From Globodera rostochiensis (Eukaryota > Nematoda > Chromadorea > Rhabditida > Heteroderidae), in contig JAEVLN010000014.1 of NCBI GenBank assembly GCA_018350325.1, positions 2,360,514 to 2,424,513 on the forward strand: a stretch of 64,000 nt of DNA, read 5' to 3'. The notes beneath the pieces were generated by a model. The model worked only from the letters and a program-made list of their open reading frames with translations. It was not told the DNA's origin and made no database searches. Both the position numbers and the translations under genes were made by a program. Numbering within the stretch: position 1 is the stretch's first letter; each line of letters opens with the position of its first letter. Below are positions 32,492-41,433 of this stretch, one piece after another.

Positions 32492-34788
32492 TCACAATTC
32501 CCTGTTGCTCATGCAGACTTTGTCGTAAACATTTGGGAAAGCGCATTTACAGTCATATCTGGCACGGAGCCAATCGTACAGAGTGGCCTAAATGAAAGGG
32601 TAAACGAAAATTTGGGGGGGGTAATTTTGTTTGAATTAATTGCTGCAAAATGATTGCTTACATCGAACATGTCCCAGAATTCGGCCGCTGTTTGGTGAGA
32701 GTCGGCACAGAGCATTTGGAATCTGCACGTGTCGGTGACGATCAATCAATGCTTTTAAGCCGTGCCAAAGCCCCCCCCCCCCCCAACTGACCCCTGAAGC
32801 TCTCTGACCATCGCTTCCACCGCCCTCATCTTCTCCCGCTCTTCGGCAAATTCTTTCTCTTCGCTATAAGTTGGCGATGCCGCTTGGCACCGCCCATAAA
32901 CGCCCACATTCACATAAACGGTGTTCAGCCCCTGCCGGTTTCGGAGAAGTCCGGGCTGAGCAGGCAAAGAAACGGGACAAAGCCAGAGGGGATAAGTCTG
33001 AACAAATTAAACTTGAGGGGGGGGGGAGGCTTTTCCTTTAAAAGAACACACATTGAACTGTTCGTGCAGCGATGTGATCAATTTGGGGATGGATTTAGTC
33101 GGGACGAGAAAGTTTTGAAGGATAAATTGGCGGGAGAAGAGACGGCGACTTCGGCGAGTTGTAATGACGGGAATTTCGGGGGGAAGAAGCCATCCTATCA
33201 GCCACCGAACGGGGCAGAAGCTTACCAGGGGCACAATTGCCCCAATCTCCCAAAACAAAGGGCGCCAATGCCGCCGAAAGTAATCGCCGGAGGGCATATA
33301 CTCGATCTTGGTCTGAAAACAGCACCTGAGTTCAACAACAAATAAAACAGGTCACTTACGGCGCCTCTTGCTAATACTTGCATGTGCATGTTTGTAGAAG
33401 AACGGCTTGTGCCATTGTCCGAGTCTATTCAATGCCCTCAGGGTCATTCTTTGGCAATTGGTCAACGAATTTGGCACAAATCAACACGGAATTATTCAGG
33501 TCAAATTGGATGGCTTCTACAAAGTGATTGCCCGTCTTAGGAAGTGATTGCTCGAGGAGACGACCGGCGAGTTCCTTTTGAAGTTGAGTGAAGAACTGAA
33601 AGTTGGTCTGGGAGACGCACCTTTTGGGAGAGACACGGCTGGTAGGTCAGCTTGACGAAGGCCGGACATTGGACGGTTTGGAGGGTGGCGGACACGAGAA
33701 AGCCCAGAGAGCCCAGAGACCAGGGAATGCCGTAGAACAGCGACTGATTCTCACCCTCCTGCGCGAGTCGGGGGGGGGGGGGATTAAGGACGGAAGAATA
33801 CACTCCGAACTTCTTGCCCCCATTTCTACATTACCTTTTCCGCAATTAACACTTCCCCGCCGACAGTGACAACTTCGAAAGCCATGCAAATGTGCTGGAA
33901 AAGTCCGTGCCGGGCACCGCCCGAGCCAACGCCGCCGCCCAAAACGAGTCCACCGACCGTCAAGTTGCCAATTTCCGGCACAACCGGAAGTGTGAGGCCA
34001 AGCGGCAAAAGTGCATCCAACAGCTGAGAAATGGTAACGGCAGGCTCAACTCGTACAAAACCCCTCGAGGGATTGATCTAGGGAAAGAAAACAAATGTGA
34101 AAGGTGTGGTGATCAGATGATCAGAGGGCTCGGAAAAAACGGTTTTGATTGGAAAGGTAGCCGAGGAGTTCAATATGTCGGGATTGTGAGAATTCGAAGG
34201 TTTGGAGAGACCTTAAAGCCTCGGGACAGTCGAGTCTATGGATACGAATGTGAAATAAATAGGACTCGAGAGTCTCTGGTGTTATTTCTCGGTCTCGATT
34301 TTCGGTAAATTCTAACAAATATTCGCACCCCATCCCCTGCAATAAGTACAAGTCCACCTCGATTATGTCTCGCAGAACGCCCATATTCACTCGAAAACAG
34401 CTCCGTTTGTATCGGGGTCGCGAGAAGCACATTTTCTGGCAATTGTCCTCCCCCTCCGTGCACATCATTTTCCGCTCATTCATTTTGTACCATTTTTGTA
34501 CCTCAACCGCAAGAAACATTTATTTATTCATTTCCCCCAATTTACATTACCCCCCCCCCCTCCATTTACCTGTCTTTGAATGGCTAACACTTTCCTCGGG
34601 TGTCTTCGAATGCCAAGCTGAAGGCCAAGGCTAAGCCAATCTTGAAAGGCTCCAATTTTGCGCCCGACAAGGCCGAGGGGTAAATGGACGTAAACAAAAT
34701 AATACCACCCAAAATTGAGAACCAAAAAGTCCAAAGTTTGGTTGAGGAGAGATCGGAGGAAGCCCATTTTGCTCCAAATTATGCACAA
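32492..34788 (-). CDS. dhcr24: Delta(24)-sterol reductase (DHCR24/Diminuto family)
   Basis: FAD- and NADPH-dependent reductase of the sterol side-chain C24 double bond, membrane-bound in the ER. The first exon starts at 34788 and encodes a hydrophobic anchor (FGWYYFVYVHLPLGLV) followed by RKVLAIQRQ. Next come MCTEGE, VNMGVLRDIIE, then the FAD-binding block VRVEPAVTISQLL...PVVPEIGNLTVGGLVLGGGVG...HGLFQHICMAFE, then LFYGIPWSLGSLGFLVSATL, NHFVEAIQFDL, RPLFWEIGAIVP, YVNVGVYG, MLCADSHQTAAEFWDMFD and FPNVYDKVC. All align in order with the vertebrate enzyme. Stop at 32492-32494. Nematodes cannot make sterols de novo and use such an enzyme in converting dietary or plant sterols. It lies 436 bp downstream of the tyramine beta-hydroxylase stop codon on the same strand. 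Confidence 0.92.
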
Positions 34789-35082
34789 ATTCTGAATGAA
34801 AATGTTTCTCTGAGTTTGATTGGATAATTATGTTGCTTTTGGCTAATTAGTGGGAGGATAGGTAATTATGTAAAATAAAATGGATGGACGCGGGGGGAAG
34901 TGAAGGAATCGATGGACGATTAGAGAAACAGCCCAAACGGGCGGGCGATAACAGCGAACGGAGTAAACAAAGCACCGATAAGGGCAAAGAACCTAACAAA
35001 TTAAGTGCACTTTGCTGGGAGAGTGGTCAACGAAAGCAAAATTATGTCAAATATTTATTTGTTTGTTTATCTTCTTTCTATA

Positions 35083-35240
35083 CCATCGATAGAGAAATGA
35101 ATAATCCGATCAATCACCCCCCCCCCCCATCTTTCAGAAAGTTCAATCATTAAGTGCCATCGATAGAGAAAGTTCAATGAATAATCCGATCAATCACCCC
35201 CCTCCCCCCATCTTTCAGAAAGTTCAATCATTAAGTGCCA
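35083..35240. repeat. Two tandem copies of a 75-83 bp segment at the end of tbh-1
   Basis: A segment CCATCGATAGAGAA...AATCCGATCAATC, a C tract, ATCTTTCAGAAAGTTCAATC and TTAAGTGCC occurs twice in direct order. The right-hand copy ends at the last codons of the tyramine beta-hydroxylase frame (LALND stop). The duplication therefore copies the stop codon context into the 3' flank. The C tract differs between copies (C12 against C6TC6). Confidence 0.85.
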
Positions 35241-37909
35241 AACATTCGGCGCTGTTCGTCCCGGAAGGTTCAACGGCATATGCCGGTCTTGGCACTCGAC
35301 TCCAATTGGTCGGATGGCCCTGCGAAGGGTCAAAGAATGTAAAGAGAAAAAAATTCACCGGAAAAAGTTCGCCCGAATGCCGGAGACAGGCAACATTCAG
35401 CGGAGCAACAGCGAACAGCTCGCGCAACGAGTCCAACTTGGCCTTTGTCTGAACGGAGGAGCGCTTTCTCTTTTAACGCTTTAATAATGGCCAAATGGAA
35501 AAGTAAAAAATTTAAAAGCAAATCGTTCTGCGATTTCAAAATGTTTGTGTTTTTACCCATCGGACGGCCGAATACTTCTCGTGGATCTTCAGGCGTTTGT
35601 CTTTGACGCCCCTTTAGGGGAGAAACGAAAAGTGAAATTCAAAAACGAAAAGTCGCACAATCGCGCGAAGAATGCGTGAAGGGACGCATTGGACACCGCC
35701 GACTTGCACACTTCCACCTGAAACAAATAATAATTAGAAAATAAACAAAAACGAAAGACTTCGGCCGCCGGGTAATAATGGACGTAATTGACGCACATTT
35801 CGTCCTCAATACCGTATCCGCCCTTAATATTACAGTAGCCAACCTTTTCGTTGTTTCTCCAAAACCCACCCACGTCCAATGTTTTAGCCCCAGCGTCCCG
35901 TACACACAGGTTGTCGCGAGCACATCGCCCTGGGGGATGTTCTTTCACTAATTGTCGGCCGGCCTCTGTCGCCCACCGGTTGGACATGGACATAAGGACG
36001 AAGCGGTTGGATGTGCTGCCAGTGGGGCGAGTAATGGTCGTCCCGGTTCAGCTCGGCAACCTTTTTCCCGTCTCTTATCACTGAAGTGAACAGCTTGCGC
36101 CCCGTCAGATGCGCGTGCAGTTGGGAAGCAAAAATGAAAATGCCGTTGATGGGAAACTGAAAAATGATTGACCTTTTCTTCTCACAACTTTGTTTACTTT
36201 TTGTGTACAATCGGCAGGACATAAAGCAGTGATTGGAAATTTTGATTGACCCGGAGGGATGGAATTTGCATCAGAGTAGATTAGCCTGTGAAAAGATCAG
36301 TTCTTCTGGCAATCTCCGATCATGCCGACCCGAGCTCTATGATTCCGGCATCGTTTGGTCGCAATTTGTTTGTATACGTTATTCTCAGTCCTGAACTGTC
36401 CCGGATGCCGGCCACCTTTTGCTCATTGTTGTAATGGATTTCGACCATTAGAAACGGCACAAAGCCAGTTCCCCCCAGGGGCATTCCCGCCTCGGGTGGA
36501 TACACAATTTGCTAAATAAATTCAAGGTGATCAAATTCTACCCCCCCCCCCTCCCTCCCCCCCCCCTCTCCCATTCTCCCCTCCCCTCCCCCCCCCCCAC
36601 ACTTCCCCCCTATCCCCTCCCCTCCCCACCCCCCTTCCCGCTCTCGCCCCCCCCTCGTCCCCCCCCCCCGTCCCCCTCCCCCCTCACATTCGCCCCCATC
36701 GCCCATGCGGCCAACACTTTGGAGCAACTGCGCGCCTCCGACGGTTTGTCTTCGCTGCAGTCGCCAGCAAAGGGCCGCGTCATTTGCTGACAATGGAACA
36801 CTTCGAAATGGTGAACGAATTGGACGTTTCCGGCAGAGATCACCGCCTCATACTGCGCATTGGTAAATGTTTGGAACGGTTACCCTCTCAAATTGGGGCG
36901 GAGTTGGGAAAAAAACAAAAAAAAACTAATGCAAAAAAGTTGCTTCGATAAAATATGCAAGCTTCGGGGTTGCTTACTCATTCTTTCACCTTGATCACGT
37001 GATGTTTGGTTCTTTTGAGCGCTTCTCCCAACTCGACAATGGCACACCAATAAGTGGTCACTCGTGCCGGAATCAACACATTTTCTGCCCGAATTTCCAA
37101 TGTGTTCAAATTGGCCATTTGGTTGGACACTTCGGTCAAATGGCCTCCATCATTATCCGGTAACAGTTGGGTGAAGCGGATCTGATGGGCAGCGTTCGGA
37201 TCCCTCAACGATTTCAGCCTTTTGCGAGTGCCGATGGCCAGCAAAATGTTGCTGGTCCCTTTCTTCAAAGAAAGGAATACGGTAGTGTGATGCAACTACA
37301 CTACTGTATTTGGTTTAATGTTGCCTCGATACGGTAGTCTCGAGGGTCACAAGTGGCCAACCGCCGGCTAAACTCAAAGTGATTGGTGCGCGAATTGGTA
37401 AGTTCGCAGTCTTGGTGGATGTCTCTGCGCAGTTTCCACCGCCTGTCCACCCAACCGTCCACCTGAACTTTCTTTCATCGCAACTTTATTTTGCCCTTAC
37501 CATTCGAGAACCGTTGGTCGAATACAGACAAAAATCGCTCCCTTCAACTTTGCCATGATCAGAAAAACCGATCAAAATGCTGGCTGGCCTTCCGGTGAAT
37601 GTCACTTGGAAATTACGAGGGCCTCTCCGTCCCAGTGCACCTCCCAGGCGAGTTCAAGACGAACTCCTCAAAAATGGAGTGCAAAAAGAAAGTTTCGTTT
37701 ATTTCACCTTTGAAGCTATAGATCATTCTGTGATCAAACTGATCCCTTCCCTCTTTAAACTCCTCATCGATTGGTTGGGAGGCTAATGAGCTGTTATTGG
37801 GCCTCCCTTTAAGCCGCCATTGGCTCCTGCGGAAGAAAGTGATCAGAGAGATGAAGAGGATCAGGGAGACGAGGAAAAGCGAGTGCCAAAACACGATGGA
37901 GTGCCGCAT
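35224..37909 (-). CDS. tbh-1: Tyramine/dopamine beta-hydroxylase (copper type II monooxygenase)
   Basis: Converts tyramine to octopamine (or dopamine to noradrenaline) in neuronal vesicles, using two coppers and ascorbate. It starts with an N-terminal hydrophobic anchor (FLVSLILFISLITFF), then a DOMON-like domain (LAWEVHWDGEAL, GFSDHGKVEGSDFCLYST, TCDPRDY). The catalytic core shows ETTYWC-like VTTYWCAIVELG, HHFEVFHC (HH copper site), YPPEAGMPLGG, VEIHYNN, DSSGLRITYT, FASQLHAHLTGRK (HxH copper site), NRDDHYSPHW, GDVLATTC, EDEMCVNYVHYYP (methionine ligand) and EVCKSAV. The last exons give LDSLRELFAVAPLNVAC and end at 35224. A one-base frame break lies near 37650, between EEFVL and LAWEV. In nematodes tyramine is the usual substrate, hence the symbol; dopamine use is not excluded by sequence. 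Confidence 0.9.
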
Positions 37910-38393
37910 TTGGCGAAGGTCCGTTCGGTGGTCACATGTTCTGCTGAAGGGCTTGTATTTGAATCAAAGAAAAGGTCCCCCCTCCCTACGTCAAAGGCAA
38001 TTTATGGGGGGGGGGGGGGGAGGTCTCGAGAAAGGGAGAGGGCATTTTAACTGATTTTGTTTGTATTTATTGGCATCTTTCGTTTTAAAAAAGAGAGGAA
38101 ACGAACAAAATGAATAATGGAGAAGGAATGTCAGCGGCAGCAAAAAGGGGGGGGGGACGCCGTTGCAACTGAACAAAAAGGGCAAACGCTGACTCATTCA
38201 TTCAACAAATTTGCTAATTGCCGAGAACAGCCTCGGGCCTTGTTTTTCGCTCATTTCCCGACTATTTCTGTCTGTTCTTGACAGTTCAATAAACGCAGAA
38301 CAATTCGCATAAGGCAATTCGAAGCATTGGGAGAAAAAGAGCAGCCGACACAAACCGATGAAAGTGACGAGAAAAATGGTTACGGACGGATAG
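37910..38393. other. 5' flank of tbh-1, no gene seen
   Basis: Contains a G13 tract near 38008 and a G8 tract near 38149. No supported coding sequence. It forms the first part of the divergent interval between tbh-1 (-) and the bZIP gene (+). Confidence 0.5.
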
Positions 38394-38611
38394 TAGTGAT
38401 GCACGAGAGTCTCGACTCGAGAAAAGTCTCAGGTCTTTTGGGTCTCGAATCTCGGGGTCAAGTCTCGGTCTCGAGTCTCGGGGTCAAGTCTCGGTCTCGA
38501 GTCTCGGGGTCAAGTTTCGGTCTCGAGTCTCGGGATCAAGTCTCGGTCTCGAGTCTCGGGATCAGGTCTCGGTCTCGAGTCTCGGTAAATTTTGGGTCTC
38601 GTGCATCACTA
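38394..38611. mobile_element. hAT-like MITE (218 bp) with internal GTCTCGAG repeats
   Basis: Terminal inverted repeats TAGTGATGCACGAGA and TCTCGTGCATCACTA, flanked by an 8-bp target duplication with one mismatch (ACGGATAG / ATGGATAG). The inside is a tandem array of about 26 bp built on GTCTCGAGTCTCGGGGTCAA, so the short TCTCGAG motif of the ends has been amplified inward. No coding capacity beyond the repeat-derived frame. Confidence 0.85.
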
Positions 38612-38832
38612 ATGGATAGCCGGATATATCCGGCGGATATGAATAGCCAATTACACAAGCATGGTCACGGATACGTTTTCGTATCCGTCCCTGTCTCATA
38701 TTCGTCATCCGTTCGATTTTTAACCATTTATGTTGTTCCTTTTTATATGGTCGCTAATTTTTAGTCCATATTTCGATCACTAAAAACATTTTTTTTAAAA
38801 TTGGAGTATTTTTGGCTGGCGGTACACAAAGG

Positions 38833-39072
38833 CTCAAACGGCGTCGCCCTCAAACGGCGTCGCCCTCAAACGGCGTCGCCCTCAAACGGCGTCGCCCTCA
38901 AACGGCGTGGACCTCAAACGGCGTCGCCCTCAAACGGCGTCGCCCTCAAACGGCGTCGCCCTCAAACGGCGTCGCCCTCAAACGGCGTCGCCCTCAAACG
39001 GCGTCGCCCTCAAACGGCGTGGACCTCAAACGGCGTCGCCCTCAAACGGCGTCGCCCTCAAACGGCGTCGCC
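38833..39072. repeat. 16-bp minisatellite, 15 exact-length copies
   Basis: CTCAAACGGCGTCGCC repeated 15 times without any length change. Copies 5 (38897) and 12 (39009) end in GTGGAC instead of GTCGCC. They are 7 units apart, indicating a 112-bp higher-order duplication. Because 16 is not a multiple of 3, all three plus frames read the same rotating peptide, which explains the three overlapping ORFs here; none is a real gene. Confidence 0.97.
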
Positions 39073-39625
39073 TCGAGCATAATGTAGTTTGTAAGCGGTA
39101 AATATGGCATACAAACTAGACTAATTAATATGTTGTACCTTCATTTTTTGCTTTACTTTAACTGAAACCATTTTGCACACAACAAACACTTTTTGTTGTG
39201 ATTAATCAGCGGCCGGCGATTCGATTGATTCATTCGCATATTCATCGCATTCATTCGCCTGCTGTGGGGGGAATGGCCGCATAAAGTGAGACGAACCAAC
39301 CGATCAGCCAGCGCCGCGTCTGCTGGGGCTTCTCCATGTTCATTAAATGGGTGCTCCCCCCCCCCCCAATTCCCACCCAATCCATCCATTTCCATTCATT
39401 GACACAGCTTACTTTACGCTTTTGCTAATCGATCAAAACCAATACATTTATTAACTAAAATATATTATTTTACCCTTTCATTAATGCATTTCTCCCTTTC
39501 AGAATATCGAATTGCATTCACTACATAATTTTCTTCTGTTTTTCCATTTACGATCAATTTGAAGAACCCTTTTGACATCATCCGCCCTACTCTCTCCAGT
39601 AAATCAAAATAATTTAAACTCGAAA
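39073..39625. other. Upstream region of the bZIP gene
   Basis: AT-rich with a short C tract near 39357. A frame open from 39572 continues into the proposed bZIP coding sequence. No other gene is seen. Confidence 0.5.
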
Positions 39626-41433
39626 ATGCAACCGACCGCCGTCGTCCCCCGTCCCAAACCGCCGACAACGACCGTGAGAATGCCGTTGCTCACGGCGCCC
39701 CCTCTGCGCGGCTCTCCGTCGTGTGTTTCCGGCGTTGGCACTTCCTTTGTGGACGAAATGCCGTCCCTCGGCTCCCTTTCCCTCTCTTCCTATTGGCCTC
39801 TTCCCCAACAATCGTATCCGTTCGATCGCTCCACCGAATGTGCCAATCGCGAGTTTGCCGCCATCGGTGTGGACGGGGGAGAGCGGTGGAAGGGAAGTGA
39901 AGAGGGAAATATGGGAGGAGACAGAAGAAGCATGGGACAACAGAATGAGGTCTGGCTGGATTGGCTTAAAGAATGCCACGGCATGTGTTTAGTGTTATCT
40001 TTAGTTGGGAACTGAATGGCATGCACCCGGTATGGGAGGGGCCGTTGGAGGAGGACAACAAAGCCATCCTTCACCAGGGTCACTTCCTGGGATGGTCGCC
40101 GGAGGGGTTCTGTCTGAGGACGCTGCTATCACCGCCCAAGACGGAGTAAGTGTCTTCGCGGAATGCGCATTAAAAGTGGCATGCCCCTTGGCTATCAAAT
40201 GTTAGCTGCTTAATTGCATTTTTCCCTTCTCAAAGGCCGCCTCCCAGTGTTGCGTTTGTTGGGCCTGAGCCGGGGACACAGCAATTTGTCGATGCACCAC
40301 ACCAATATCATCATCTTCATCACCACTTTTCGGGCTCTGATCAGCAGTACCAATTTAACGATTGCCATCACTCGGCGGATTATGGATGGGTGGGGGTGGA
40401 GGAACAGCCGTACCTCCCAATGGACGCGCACAACGCCATCGTCTTCGGTACTGCGGGCCCCGCTTCTTCAAGCAGTCCACCCTTTCAACAAAACACTGTC
40501 GCCTTTACCGGACACCACGAGCAGTACTTGCCGATCGGACAGGAACATGAGGAATTCCAAATCACTGATATCAGTTCAAGGTTGACCAGCAAGGCATCAA
40601 ATGGACTTAAATTTGGGCTCATTTTAAGAATAAATATATTTCGTGAAAGTTAAATTCAATTTACCGGAGGCTAACAAGTTTGTTAAGCACCCAATTTCAA
40701 TATGGCCCGGCAGTCTTCGACCCGCTCAGCGTGGGCACTTCCGCTTCCTGGAGTGCTGGGGAGGGCGGCCATTCATCGGCTGAAGAGGCACTTGAATATT
40801 CGTCGTTGAGTCAAGATGAGATCTTAGAGGAAATCCAAAGGGAATGTGCCGAAATTGAGTGCCGGTCGTCGTCTGACAGTTTGCCACAGCAGGCGAAAAG
40901 TTCAAAAAAGGTGTGCCGCCCTTTCCGCCATCGTTTTCTTTTATCCGATTTAAGTTTAAAGGTTTGGTTATGACACTTTTCGCTCCTCTTATAGAAAGTG
41001 TCGATTGGTTTATAGTTTTCTTCAAACTCAAATTCTTATAAAATATTTTATCTTTGAAAATTAGAAAGGATTTAGTATCAATGTTTTTGAACTTGCAACT
41101 GAAGCTAAGCTTAAGGGAAACAACAAGAGGGCAGTCGCCGTGAAGAGGACGCCATCGACAATGATGAAGAAGAAGCCGTACTCAGGCAGGGGAAGCGTGT
41201 CCAGCTTGGACTCGCCGGAAGTGTCGCCCGCCCCCACCGCTAAAAGGCGCGAGCGGAAAAAGGAGCTGAACCGAGTGGCGGCGACGCGTTACCGGGAGAA
41301 GAAGCGGAAGGAGCGCGAACAGACGTCGGGGGATTTGCAGGAGTTGGAGCAGCGCAACGCGCAGCTAAAGGCGGACATTGCAGGCGGTGCAGGCGGAAAT
41401 GAACTACTTGAAGGGGTTGGCAGCAGAAATTGA
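39626..41433 (+). CDS. atf-4: ATF4/ATF5-type bZIP transcription factor
   Basis: Nuclear stress-response regulator by family. The first exon (ATG at 39626; an in-frame alternative at 39572) encodes a Pro/Ser-rich region. Middle exons give a His/Gln-rich stretch (40.24-40.58 kb, HHLHHHFSGSDQQYQF) and an acidic Ser-rich part (40.69-40.91 kb, SLSQDEILEEIQRECAEIE). The last exon (from about 41.11 kb) holds the basic region ERKKELNRVAATRYREKKRK and the start of a leucine zipper (LQELEQRNAQLKADI). The basic region's N-x2-A-A-x2-Y-R pattern with tyrosine fits the ATF4 group. The frame then breaks near 41380: the zipper continues as MNYLKGLAAEIETARRQ in another frame up to TAG at about 41461. As read, the protein stops early at 41433. 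Some exon borders between 39.95 and 40.24 kb are uncertain. Confidence 0.78.

Noticed and set aside
35880..35995. Apparent frame breaks in the tbh-1 catalytic core
   Set aside because: Explained by two introns of about 48 nt (GTGGGC...CCCAG and GTACGG...GGAG) that restore the family sequence in phase.
38801..39101. Three overlapping ORFs with RRRPQTASPSNGVAL repeats
   Set aside because: Direct result of the 16-bp minisatellite, whose period rotates the reading frame.
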